Source: Mucor racemosus
Lineage: Eukaryota > Mucoromycota > Mucoromycetes > Mucorales > Mucoraceae
Length of the DNA: 64,000 nt
Assembly: GCA_027405735.1 (NCBI GenBank)
Contig: JAPEHQ010000005.1
Span: 868,001-932,000 of the forward strand
Direction: 5' to 3'
In this document: piece after piece, positions 48,176-58,606 of the stretch
Numbering within the stretch: the stretch's first letter is position 1
How the letters are laid out: the number at the start of each line of letters is the position of its first letter
Translations under genes and position numbers: made by a program
The notes under the pieces: generated by a model
The model's database searches: none
Told to the model about the DNA's origin: nothing
Seen by the model: the letters and a program-made list of their open reading frames with translations, nothing else

Positions 48176-48421
48176 TGAAAATGTTTATAGAGAAAAAAGT
48201 GAAAAGAAGAGTAAATGCATATATTATAACTTTCTATTTAAGCCTGCTCAATTGCTCGAAAGGAGACAAGTTAGCCCTATGTAACCAACATTTGATTGTC
48301 TTTGATGTAAAAGACAATGAAATCAAGAAAAGCATATGTATAAAGCAACCCCTTTCATCCCCCTTTTTTTTATACAAATGTACCAAAAGATCCCCATTAA
48401 ATATTCTATTCTGTTATTTAT

Positions 48422-50744
48422 TTATTTTTCTGGCTGTTGGTGTTGGTATTGTTGTTCAACGAACACTTCGAGTACATGACGCAAATTAGTAACAAAACCA
48501 GTGTCTTGATCTACAAGTTGAACCAAATCAATTGTGTGTAATTTTTCTTTAACTGCAATGAACTGAATATCCACACTTTGGGAAGTAGATGGACCAAGAG
48601 GGCTAATATTCTCTGTTGATTAGAGCTTTTCTAAGGATATACAAATAACAAAAGCCTTACCTTAATCTAACATTATTCTCCAAACAGATAATATCAGCTT
48701 CATGTGTTTCATTCTCAAAGTATTGCTTTAAAAATTCTATAATGTATTTAGAAATGAGTTATTTTATAACATATGAATCTAAAACTGTACCTGATTCATC
48801 CATGTATGGATCAATGGGCATTTGCTCAACTGGTAAAGGTGGCAATGTGGTTTTCATTGTACGACCATATACTTCAGTAGGATGTCTTTTACGGTTGGGT
48901 ATCATTACTTGAAAGCGTCTGGTATGCTTTGATCGATTTACAATAAAGATATGAAGAGGAAATGTCTTTCCAACTTGAATTGCATCAGGTACTGTAAATG
49001 AGACGACAATACCATCTGCAATTTCTCTTTCAGGTGCACGTCTACCACCGAATTCTCGAGGATGAGTAGGTGTTGATGCTGTGTTTCCTACACTCATTTG
49101 TTTTTTCATACCAAACACGCCCTCTAAAGAGAGGCTCATTTGATGACCAGGTCCACCAGGACTTCCCACAACAGATCGAGCTCCGGGCGAATACATGCTA
49201 CTTTGCATAGATTGAGATCTTGCCATTGAGGGCGAAATGGGAGAAGGAGAGGCGAACTTTTCTGCTGCAAATGGAGCTGGTATTTCTTCTCTTTTTTGTT
49301 GTCTCATTCCTGATACATCCAACATTGTATTCCATTTAGATCTCATTGGTAATGCTTTTTTACCATTAATAATAGGAGATCCAACAATTTGAATAGACAC
49401 TCTTTGAGGCTGTATTTTATCATCATTGTTGTATGTTGGTGCTTGCTGTTGTGTTAAAGGTCTTCGAGAAGGAAAAATACGCTGTGGTTGAGAAGGTGGC
49501 TTTACTGAACCATCGTCTAAAAGTGTAACATCGTATACAAATACAACTAGATCAGACTTATTCAGGGCAATTGGGAATTGAATTTGACTAGTTTGACTAA
49601 ATGCGGTTGATACAACGGCATTAGATACTTGCACTTCAACTTTATCAACAAGAAATTCACATCCTACTTCAGCAGGATTTTCCAATTCAACAGACATCAT
49701 CACCATCTTTTCTGCTACAGATGCATTTGTTGTGCGCATCTTCACTACTAATCCAGATCGGATTGATAGGTTTTCACGCACATTTCGTTTCATGGAAAGT
49801 TGTGATGAGGCTGTATTAAGGCTATTACCATTGCTAGTCAACGAAGATGATGAACCTGTAGGTTGTCTAGTATGACTTTCCATGATAAATCTTTGAAGAG
49901 GGCGTTCTTGATTTGCCGAGAATACAGGATCTTTTTGATAATAACATTATGTTAGCTATTAGGAAATCGCTTTTATATTAACTAGAATTCTTATTTTACC
50001 ATCTGCTAATCCACTCAATAAATTAATAGTTTCAAATAATTCAGTATCATACTCTGAATCATCAGCATTATTTTGATCTAATTGTGCGCTGGCTCTTTTG
50101 ATCGGTAAAGGTCGATATTGAACATTTGAATTGATCGATAAAACAGGATTTGGTGATTTGGTTTTTGCGTACACAATAGGTACAACCATAGGATAAAGAC
50201 AGCAGAAGCTATCTTGATGCTCAAAGATAATAAATTCTGCATTTTTATTGTTTCGATTATATGCTTGTGTGAAAAATGGTGTAGAAACATCGTTTATAGT
50301 TCTTCTTTGATGATTTAAATTTCCAATTTTTGGTGATGTTGGTCCTACAGGGGATGATTGTGTTGTTGCAGATGAAGATCTATTCATTATAGGTGTATTT
50401 GGCATAGCAGTATCGAGAAAAGTGGCGTCTACAGTAACCTCTAGCTGGTTATAGAAAGAGTTAATGGCTTCTTTTACTTCCTCCCCTGCGCCTGCTATTT
50501 GCTGGGACACACGAGCTAATAAATAAACTTGCAAGTGTTCATCTAAAAGAAGAAACACTATCAACCAACAGTTTCAATATGCTCTTTTTTCATGTTGAAA
50601 CAAACCATAAAATGCAAATTCACGCGGATTAGCTTCCAAGATGGAAATAGGATCTTCTTTTTCATTTTCCCCTTTTGGCTGATTTGGAATGATGATTCTA
50701 AATTCTGCTTCGTTAAAGAAGAGTTCTGTTGATATAGAACTCAT
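48422..50744 (-). CDS. TRAPPII complex subunit Trs65-like
   Basis: On the minus strand the exons are 50606-50744, 50000-50542, 48791-49930, 48661-48736 and 48422-48602, giving 692 residues. The start is MSSISTELFFNEAEFRIIIP. The central part has the immunoglobulin-like beta segments of Trs65 (RSGLVVKMRTTNASVAEKM and FLVDKVEVQVSNAVVS), and the C-terminal IgD3-type part holds DGIVVSFTVPDAIQVGKTFPLHIFIVNRS, FQVMIPNRKR and DIQFIAVKEKLHTIDLVQLVD. The last acceptor (ATATTAG/CCCT) was chosen because it restores the conserved NVRLSPLGPS join. Trs65 belongs to the TRAPPII GTPase-exchange complex acting on Rab11-type Ypt31/32 at the late Golgi. Ser/Thr-rich linkers lie between domains. Confidence 0.8.
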
Positions 50745-50849
50745 TTGTATATTTTGTTTTTGCAAAGAATAAGGCCGAGAAGTTATATTGTATCAATTGC
50801 GGGCTTTATCAACAAGTTTGGCCCTAATTGAACTTTATGTGTAACCAAA

Positions 50850-51795
50850 ATGAGTGACTATAATTGCTTCACTTGCAGCGTTAACAAACGATTCAGTGTT
50901 TATTATTCTTGTAACAAAATGTCAATTAGAATCATAAATATAAAGCAAATAACTCAAGCTGTACATTGTATTAGGCATTTTTCAACAAATACAACCAATA
51001 ATGTCGAAAAAAAGTTAATTTACACTTCTCCAAATGTTGGTTTAGTGAAGCTTGTTAAGAAATTTTCGCTATCAACCCTGGGTGTAAGTCGAGCAAAACA
51101 TTGATTTTAGAATACAATACTCAATTTAGATCTCTAGATATCAGCCGTTGCTACTCCTGCTGTCATGTATTTCTGGCAATCACCTGCAGGTAAATATTTA
51201 TTTATACAATAAAGATACATATTAACATGATTTAGTTCAAGCAGCTGAAATAAATAGTACAATGTTTATAGGTGGTAAGTTTGAATATTTACAACATGAA
51301 TTGATTAAAACAATTAACAACATGGTTTATTAAAAAGAATCACTAACTCATTATGTATTTACTCAAATGTTACTTACAGCTGTGATGGCAAGTGCATGTT
51401 CTACAGGGGCACTATCCTTCTTATTGTCACCCTATGTCAATTCCATTTATTTGCATGTTCCTCAACAACATCATCAAAGTGGCAGTAAAAAATCACCTGC
51501 AATTTCCCCAAATTCTGTCATTTCAATTGATACACTCGATCTATTTGCTCGTCGTCGCACAACAACTGTATATTTGAAAGATTTAAAACCTGTAGCTAGT
51601 TCATCTTTTATGACATGGACAGTAAACAAGCGAGTGTTAGAAAAGCAATATGCATTAGAGCAAAGTAAAGGGATCAAACCTATGATAAATCAACATCGAT
51701 TTTGGTTAGATCAGAGAAATGGCATGGGTGATAGAGATGCCATGTCTAGTATTTTACGTATTGTTCACGAGCAAGGCCGTCAAAGAATGATTTAG
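50850..51795 (+). CDS. TMEM70-like mitochondrial inner-membrane protein
   Basis: The exons are 50850-51083, 51138-51189, 51236-51274 and 51380-51795, giving 246 residues from the first ATG or 223 from a second in-frame ATG at 50919. Either N-terminus is basic and hydroxylated, as in a mitochondrial presequence (e.g. IKQITQAVHCIRHFS). The motif KKLIYTSPNVGLVKLVKKFSL followed by two hydrophobic helices (STLGISAVATPAVMYFW and FIGAVMASACSTGALSFLLSPYV) is typical of TMEM70/TMEM186/TMEM223. TMEM70 helps build the ATP synthase and complex I. The gene starts about 100 bp from the divergent Trs65 gene, so the two share a promoter. Confidence 0.75.
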
Positions 51796-53077
51796 TTGTA
51801 CATAATAAACGGAATTTTTAGATTGATTTTCAGTGCCAAATCTCTAGTAAGCGGTCAAAACAATTTTTGGTAATAGTTTGTAGCGCTTAAGGTGTTGGAT
51901 GCAATTTTGTAATGGCTAGTTGCATAAAAACTTGATGCTTTATGCTAGTTTAAATGATACTATCTAAAATTCAAAGCATTGTTTTTAATTTCAGAACTTG
52001 AGCAAAACTGAGAGCAGGGCTACCTACATACCCCAGATTATCTTATGCACTCATCCTAAATATGAATTATTCTAAGCCAATTTAGCAGCATTTGTCACCA
52101 ATGGACCTTTTGGTATTTGTGATTTTATCACAAAACAACTCAAACATAGCAGAGATACTTTTTGAAAAGTTTGTTAATATTTTAATTGACAGAAACCGAT
52201 ACCAAGTGATATTGGTACCCGAAATGTTTGGTACACTATGTATCACTCTTGATCTACTGTCTAATTAGGGATATATTTACTGATAAAATAAGTGTTTTGA
52301 TTAATTCACAAACTAATTACGAGTCAAAAGCGCAATAATTTAATGCAAAAATGCAAAAATTCAAACTTTGAAGATTTTATCTTACTCTTACATTCGATAT
52401 TAGACTAATCTGTTTTACTGAGAGTATTTTAAAAGATGTGAAGAACATGTATGAATTTTTTGGTATGTCTTCATTCCAGTAAATTTGTACGTAAACGCCC
52501 TGTTTTACAAATAATGCCTGCTTTCGAGCTTAAATAATTTTGCGAATTACAACCCGGAAAGTAGCTCAAGATCGCTCAAAATAAGTTCTGATGAATTGCA
52601 GAAGCATCTATCAATGATCCTATATTATTCTTGGATATTTTTACGATCATAAAAAAATCAATGATTTCGATCAGTTTTCCATGAGGGATACCTCATGAAA
52701 AATTAAGAAAATCGGTTAATGCAATTTTTCTCCCAAAAATCAACATTTTTTACTAAGGTAAGTTGTAATTTGAAATGTTTGTAGAAACTGTATCTTTTAT
52801 TTTCAAGCGCTAGATTGAATGTTACGTATTCTAAAAATAGACTTTTGTGACAAAAACCGATTCTATGTTTTTATCATATAACATGTTATACAGACATTTT
52901 GTTTGGGTAAAATTAGTATGATTAGATAGAGCATTAAAATATGCATAAAAACTATTTAAACCTTAAAGTAATCCAAACACTCTTTTCTTATTGAAATGTC
53001 GAAAAACAGTGTAATGGATGTCGAAACGTTCTAAAATAAATCATTTCAAAATTATGCGGTTCAAGCTCCGCTGCACT
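51796..53077. other. intergenic, left flank of the Fanzor-like element
   Basis: About 1.3 kb with no supported gene. The motif TGAGGGATACCTCATG at 52681-52696 recalls the palindrome at 14684-14699 but is imperfect. Confidence 0.4.
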
Positions 53078-53789
53078 GAATAACTAGCGAGTATAATATA
53101 TTTTACACACTAAACTTACAGGACAATCCATATGACAATTCAATGTTAGCATGCCATAGCTCCTACATGGATATACTATGTTATTATTTTTAACTCAATT
53201 GATAACATTTATAATATAGATAAATTTAATTTAACACAGATAATTGTTCTTAAACTCACTTTCAATTTTATGTAATTTGCTCAATCAAGTATACTACTGT
53301 AGTGTTCGGATCATTGAGATAAATTTATTGTGCATACTGAAGTAATGCCAGTATAGAATATAATCAAAGTGAGATAGTACAAGAAATTTGTATTGTAGTC
53401 GACTTGAATTTCTTCATTATTCATATTCAGCATTATACGTATCTTCTTTATAATCCAGGCTGAATTGACCTACATACATAGTCAAGTCAGCATACAGAAT
53501 GTAATGTATTTCAACTGACTGTTAAAATGGCATATAGAATATGAAATCATTTATGATATATTAATTGGGCTCAAGATATAGCCCCACAGATATTGTATAT
53601 CAAACATTTACACCTTTTCTTTTTCTTTTTTCTCTCTCTCTTTCTAATCCTATTTACCACTTTTTCACAAATACGTTAATAAAGACACATAAAATCAGGA
53701 TATACAAGTATTACAAGCATGTATGACACAAATAATGTTCGGTTTTAACATACGAGAGCTAACATTTGTTCGATTATAATTTAAGCTAA

Positions 53790-56700
53790 ATGTCCAGCAT
53801 CCGTAAGAAGAAAGAACAGAGAGATGCTTTTGATGGCATCCAAACTAGTTACCCGCCTCAATGGAACACTTCAAGTGGAAAAAAAAGAGAACATCCATCA
53901 TCATCATCCACTGCAGCTCCCATAATAAAAAGGCCAAGGACGTCTGGAGTTTCTTCTCATAGACTGATGGATAGCTTCTATCAATCTATGCGTGATAATA
54001 TTACAAATAAGGTTAAACCTATTATTGGTAAAGATAAAAAGCTGATAGAATTAAAGAAAACGATGTCTGAAGCGAAGAGGCTCCCTCCTGGAATCCTTAG
54101 CAATGCTGAGAACATATGTAACTGTAATCAAGGTGAATTAAGCGATTATCTAGAACACCATACTCTTAAGCGAAACTTTGTACACTGGCAAGACTACGTG
54201 AAAGAAAATTTTGACAACATTGTATTATCTTTTTCATCAGAACCATCAAGTTCTTCAGGAAAAACATTACAGCAACCATCTCAAGCTGAATCTTCTAGCC
54301 TTATCCCTTCTCTTCGTCGAGAGCTCTCTGCAATGGATGTAGTATCTGAAGTATCTTCAATCTCTGGTGCTCCAACCGAAATGTCAGACATTTCCATTGA
54401 AAAAGAAGAAGAAAGCATGGAATATCGTACCTGTACAGTATCATTTAAAAGCATATTACGAAAAGATGTAAATCCACAGATTGCTGAAGCATTTCTACGC
54501 AAAGTAAATGCTGCATTATATAATGTATCTGATTATCTCATGGATATCCAACTGGTCGTTTTCACATTGATGCTCTCTATGAAATCATCACAATTCGTGG
54601 TTGCTCAAAATGGAGATGTAGAATATAACAAGTGCCAAGGTTTCCCAATTGAAAGTATCCTTCCATCAGACTTTCGAATGAAATCTGACACCAAATTTTC
54701 TGCTCCTCCATTGTCATCAGACGCTATCAAGTCTGAGTTCTTCTGCAAAAACTTGAAGCAACTCTTCCAAAGTCAACACATCGACTACCTCCATGTTACA
54801 TTATTTGGAAAAAAGGGATCAAAAAGCACAAATCCTATATTTCATGCTTTGGCCGAAAGCAATCATCCGTTGATATCGTCATTTTCTCAGGAAACTCCTC
54901 GATCTGCTAATGAATTGATGCAGGTAGCTTTGAACCTATATAAAGTCAACTTGAAGAATATGTGGTCTGGTAACAAGTTATTCAACAAGATATTGAATAA
55001 GGTGATTGAAATCCTCCTCCGGATACATCTTGCTCCCAAACGTGAGAAAAAATATCAGGATTACATTGAATCAAAGTCAAAAGAAGATCATGAAAAAGAT
55101 GATGTTTCAAAGCCTTCTCGAAATTCGTTCCACAACGCCATTCGATCAGAGAAGCACAAATTGAAAAAGTATCAGAGAAAGGCTCAAGGTAAAGGAGAAG
55201 ATAACAAGTGGTTTGTATTAGCTGAAAAAAGCCAACAGCGAATCAACAATATGCATCAAAGTTTCAGACGCCCTGATCGTGATAAACCTCTTCAAGAAGA
55301 ATTTGGGTCAGCCTCCAATGATAATATTGTCCCGATCGAAGAAATCATCCCATTTAATGAAGTTCTGGAGGAGGAAGAAATGGAGGAAGCAGAATCAGAT
55401 GATCGTGATGTAACAAGACGACGAATTTTAACACTGAAAGCTGTTATAAAAGACCTTATGTTTAACCATTATGATGAGACTATTACCGATAATCATTTTA
55501 AAGAGGAGGTTCCAGATATTACTCCTGCTGAAACTGCAGTATGTTTAATGTTATCAAACACATTGCTTCCATATATACCAAACAAAGAAAATTATGGTCA
55601 TATTGGATTTCAACTTCCATTCTTATTGTTAGCTAATGATGTGCTTCAATCAGTTGGATATAATAAATTCGTAATGGACTTGTGCCCCACATCCTCCCAT
55701 GCATCTTTGAGTGCTTTACGATTAGATGCTCCATCAATTTATGCTTTATGCAGTCAGAAGAATGAAGGCGATCAGATGACCATTTTCGACTTTCAAGGTT
55801 ATGTCATTGACTCAGTTGTTAAAGCACGTACCTACAAAGATGCAGTATTCAACTCTTTTTTCGACATTCGTGCTATTAATAATGCTTGTAAATCATATAA
55901 ATTAACTTTTGCTCATAATGTGATAATTTCACCTGGACTTAAATCTGCAAGAATCTTAGGAAATAGACCTATCAAAGACCAAGCTACCAACACAAACACC
56001 AACGCAAACTTGATCGACATTGATTGGGACACTGTCAAAGATTTACAGTCGAGAAGCAATCAAGAATTGAAATCTGACATTGCTGATATAGGACAACAGA
56101 TTCAGAATGTTTCTGCATTATTAAAAGAGCACAGCAGACAATTCAGACGAGACGATTTTTCTACAAGAATCAAAGATTTAAAAATTCAATGGAAGAATGA
56201 TCATAGTAAATATCAGGAAATCCAAAAATTGAAAGCAGATAGATTCAATGCTTTTAGTGCTCTACAAGCGACGAAGCAACAGCTTGCTGATCTTAGGAGT
56301 CAACAATATTATTCAAGAAAAGCCATTCAGTATCACAATAAGGATATACCAAGTATTGCAAGGACTGAAGAAATTCATAATGAAGAGTCCCTTGAAAATT
56401 TGATATTCTCAGGAACAGACAATGGTCTCAAAGTTATGACTGAAACAGTTGCTGTTGACATTAACAAGTATAAATACTGCTTAAATCTGCATAACAAATA
56501 CTCTCCTCTTGCTTCTGATAATGACAACGATGATCTTGATGCAGCATCTGACGTTTTCCAGCCCCTTCCAGAATCGTACAAAATGTATGCCGAAGATATT
56601 GATTTCGGGTCTGGTCAATTCAGAAAGAGGAAGCTGATGGAAAAAGACAAACAAAGCACAGAAGGCAGACAAGTAAAGATGATTGAAACCAAACTGTCCA

Positions 56701-57377
56701 AATCTAGTGTATATTTATCAAAGGATGTTGATGAAATTCAGAGCAGATTGGTTAATCGTAAGGAAGATATCAAAACGCTCCGTGTATTCTACCATTCAAA
56801 GAAAATGGTTAATTTAACAAGAAGTACTGAATGCAATGACAAAAGATTTCGCTCCGGTGCTGCCTCCAAAGAAAGATCTTTTTGTGTTGGTAGACGTCCA
56901 CAAACGTCCCTTATAATGTTTATTGGGGATAGAGGCACTGGTGTTGGCTCGAGGCTGAAAGGCCATCTAAAATACGGAGGTAAATGGAAGCCAAAACTGC
57001 ATGCTGTTTCTTCTGCTATACATTTTACAAATGAACACAAGACATCCCAAACTTGTATGTTTTGTTTTGGTTCACTCGCACATCCTAAAAGAACTAGCAA
57101 AGATAAATCAGCAAAAAAGACAGTAAATGGTGCTTTCTGGTGCCTTAATCCAAAATGTATTTCTGTCAGATCTCACAAGCCAATTCAATCAAGAGACAAA
57201 ACATCCGCTTTGGCTATTATTGTATCTGGTCTTTCTAGTTTAATTTTTAATGAGCCATTACCGGTGTTCAATCCTAAACCCAGTCAATCCTATACTGGTA
57301 TTTTCACCAAGACCAACGCTTTCTGTTCAAGAAACGAGCATGGGGACGGCAGCGGTGCTGCATCAGCGGAGGCTTGA
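53790..57377 (+). CDS. Fanzor-like (eukaryotic TnpB) RNA-guided nuclease
   Basis: Single exon, 1195 residues, no stops. The C-terminal third has the TnpB/Fanzor layout. RuvC-I is FSGTDNGLK with Asp877. A RuvC-II-like region is MFIGDRGTG around Asp1047. Then comes NEHKTSQTCMFC with Glu1082 and zinc-ribbon Cys1089 and Cys1092, the second Cys pair at 1118 and 1123 (CLNPKC), and RuvC-III SRDKTSALAI with Asp1136. Some Fanzors use a shifted catalytic Glu in the RuvC-II region, and Glu1082 is a candidate. The N-terminus has a nuclear-localisation-type pattern (KKR at 31-33, KRPR at 47-50), and the middle is rich in charged helices, including a coiled-coil-like stretch at about 755-860. Fanzors cut DNA at a site set by an RNA made from the element's 3' end; that is family knowledge, not shown here. 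Confidence 0.8.
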   Translation: MSSIRKKKEQRDAFDGIQTSYPPQWNTSSGKKREHPSSSSTAAPIIKRPRTSGVSSHRLMDSFYQSMRDNITNKVKPIIGKDKKLIELKKTMSEAKRLPPGILSNAENICNCNQGELSDYLEHHTLKRNFVHWQDYVKENFDNIVLSFSSEPSSSSGKTLQQPSQAESSSLIPSLRRELSAMDVVSEVSSISGAPTEMSDISIEKEEESMEYRTCTVSFKSILRKDVNPQIAEAFLRKVNAALYNVSDYLMDIQLVVFTLMLSMKSSQFVVAQNGDVEYNKCQGFPIESILPSDFRMKSDTKFSAPPLSSDAIKSEFFCKNLKQLFQSQHIDYLHVTLFGKKGSKSTNPIFHALAESNHPLISSFSQETPRSANELMQVALNLYKVNLKNMWSGNKLFNKILNKVIEILLRIHLAPKREKKYQDYIESKSKEDHEKDDVSKPSRNSFHNAIRSEKHKLKKYQRKAQGKGEDNKWFVLAEKSQQRINNMHQSFRRPDRDKPLQEEFGSASNDNIVPIEEIIPFNEVLEEEEMEEAESDDRDVTRRRILTLKAVIKDLMFNHYDETITDNHFKEEVPDITPAETAVCLMLSNTLLPYIPNKENYGHIGFQLPFLLLANDVLQSVGYNKFVMDLCPTSSHASLSALRLDAPSIYALCSQKNEGDQMTIFDFQGYVIDSVVKARTYKDAVFNSFFDIRAINNACKSYKLTFAHNVIISPGLKSARILGNRPIKDQATNTNTNANLIDIDWDTVKDLQSRSNQELKSDIADIGQQIQNVSALLKEHSRQFRRDDFSTRIKDLKIQWKNDHSKYQEIQKLKADRFNAFSALQATKQQLADLRSQQYYSRKAIQYHNKDIPSIARTEEIHNEESLENLIFSGTDNGLKVMTETVAVDINKYKYCLNLHNKYSPLASDNDNDDLDAASDVFQPLPESYKMYAEDIDFGSGQFRKRKLMEKDKQSTEGRQVKMIETKLSKSSVYLSKDVDEIQSRLVNRKEDIKTLRVFYHSKKMVNLTRSTECNDKRFRSGAASKERSFCVGRRPQTSLIMFIGDRGTGVGSRLKGHLKYGGKWKPKLHAVSSAIHFTNEHKTSQTCMFCFGSLAHPKRTSKDKSAKKTVNGAFWCLNPKCISVRSHKPIQSRDKTSALAIIVSGLSSLIFNEPLPVFNPKPSQSYTGIFTKTNAFCSRNEHGDGSGAASAEA

Positions 57378-57433
57378 ATCTGGTAAGTTGTAGTAAAAAT
57401 TGGCTAAGCTGTATGGCATTTACTAATATGGTA

Positions 57434-57502
57434 ATTATTATACTCGCAAGATTCAAGTTTTCGCTGAATAACGGCAAAACTTGTATCTTGCGAGAATAAT
57501 AA
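57434..57502 (+). other. 3' hairpin of the Fanzor-like element (possible guide-RNA scaffold)
   Basis: Arms 57434-57452 and 57485-57502 pair except for one internal mismatch and frayed ends. After a T-T mismatch, 57454-57461 (CAAGTTTT) pairs perfectly with 57476-57483, leaving a 14-nt loop. It begins 56 bp after the stop codon. The left arm and loop sequence recur after the truncated copy at 58113-58153 (with changes and without the right arm). It could be the end of a guide RNA, an element end recognised by a transposase, or a transcription end structure. Confidence 0.6.
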
Positions 57503-57721
57503 ATTGTTTCGGGCGGTTTCATAAAAGACAGATCGTATGTCAAGATACTATATCAATACTGGCTATATAATGAGAATGAAAGAGTCATTTTTTAAGATGT
57601 ATTGCACTATATGTTGTTCAATGTTAGGCATAATATATATTTCATTTTATTTACTACCAATTGAATGCACATACAGAATGACTTTATGTTACGTTCTTTA
57701 TCTTGTAAACCGTGAATAATG

Positions 57722-58153
57722 CTTCATTATCTATATTCAGTACTGTACATATCTTCTTCATCCTTCTTAAATATGACATAATCAAAGGTAGAGCAATCAG
57801 CAAAACCGCCAATGGGGAATTTCTATGTCTGAATCCTCGATATGTCTCTGTTAAGAACCATAGAGCTGTACAATCAAGAGACAAAATGTCGACCTTGGCA
57901 ATTGCCGTTTCTGGCATCTCATACATGCTCTTCAATGAGCCATTGCCAGTGTTCAACCCGTACACCAGCCAATCTAATGCTGAAATTTTTCCTAAGATCA
58001 CCATTTTCTGTACAAGAAACAGAGATACGGACAGCAGCGATGATGCTGCTTTAGTGAATCATTGAAGCTGGTAAGTAAAAATTAATAGTATTGTTACAAT
58101 TGACTAATATAGTAATTATTATACTCGCAAGCGTCAAGATTTCGCTGAATAAC
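57722..58153 (+). pseudogene. internally deleted Fanzor-like copy
   Basis: 57722-57761 resembles the 5' leader at 53412-53451 of the full element. Then 57780-58065 encodes the last ~85 residues of a diverged nuclease: ANGEFLCLNPRYVSVKNH, QSRDKMSTLAI and SGISYMLFNEPLPVFNP. The second zinc Cys of this part is Tyr (CLNPRY). The 3' flank repeats ATTATACTCGC (58118-58128) and CTGAATAAC (58145-58153). So both outer parts remain while about 3.4 kb of the middle, including RuvC-I and II, is gone. Confidence 0.75.
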
Positions 58154-58606
58154 CAGTTTCAGCTATTTTTCAATGAATTTCAATTCTTTTTGAGGTATTC
58201 AAATGATTGTTACGAACCCGAAACCAAAAGCTTTTTGAGTCGGTAAACTATTGAATATTTTCTAGTACCTGTTGAATCATTTTGTTGCGTTTATTTTAAA
58301 ACTGGTTATTGAGAATATTGCACGCTCTGATTTTGAAGTCTTGAATCCACTTGACAAGCAAAGTAAACAATCAAATGATCTTTTTAATTTGGGAATACAT
58401 CATTTGATGAATATTGATCGAAGCTGCAATGTATCGTACAGCTTTAAATTTAAAGTAAAATGGGATGTGGGCATAAAAGGATCTGGAGTGTATGTGCAGC
58501 ACTGTCCCAAAACTGATCTACTGTATATCTCAATAAAAATGTATAAATGAATGTAGAAACCAGAATTTTTTTTTATTATGTATATATTATAAAGTAAAAG
58601 AGGAAA
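58154..58606. other. 3' intergenic between the Fanzor relic and the phosphorylase-kinase gene
   Basis: AT-rich sequence without a supported gene. A 92-codon frame at 58272-58550 has no family resemblance. Confidence 0.4.

Larger units (their letters stand above)
53078..57502 (+). mobile_element. Fanzor/TnpB-type element
   Basis: One large gene is flanked by related end motifs. At the left, GCGAGTATAAT lies at 53087-53097, preceded by CTGAATAAC at 53076-53084. At the right, its exact reverse complement ATTATACTCGC lies at 57437-57447, followed by CTGAATAAC at 57464-57472, inside a strong hairpin. Including flanking bases, the inverted match extends to about 20 bp with a 2-bp gap. The limits given are provisional; the left side has no hairpin comparable to the right. 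Confidence 0.6.

Noticed and set aside
57684..58004. 106-codon minus-strand frame
   Set aside because: Antisense to the Fanzor-like fragment; no independent support.
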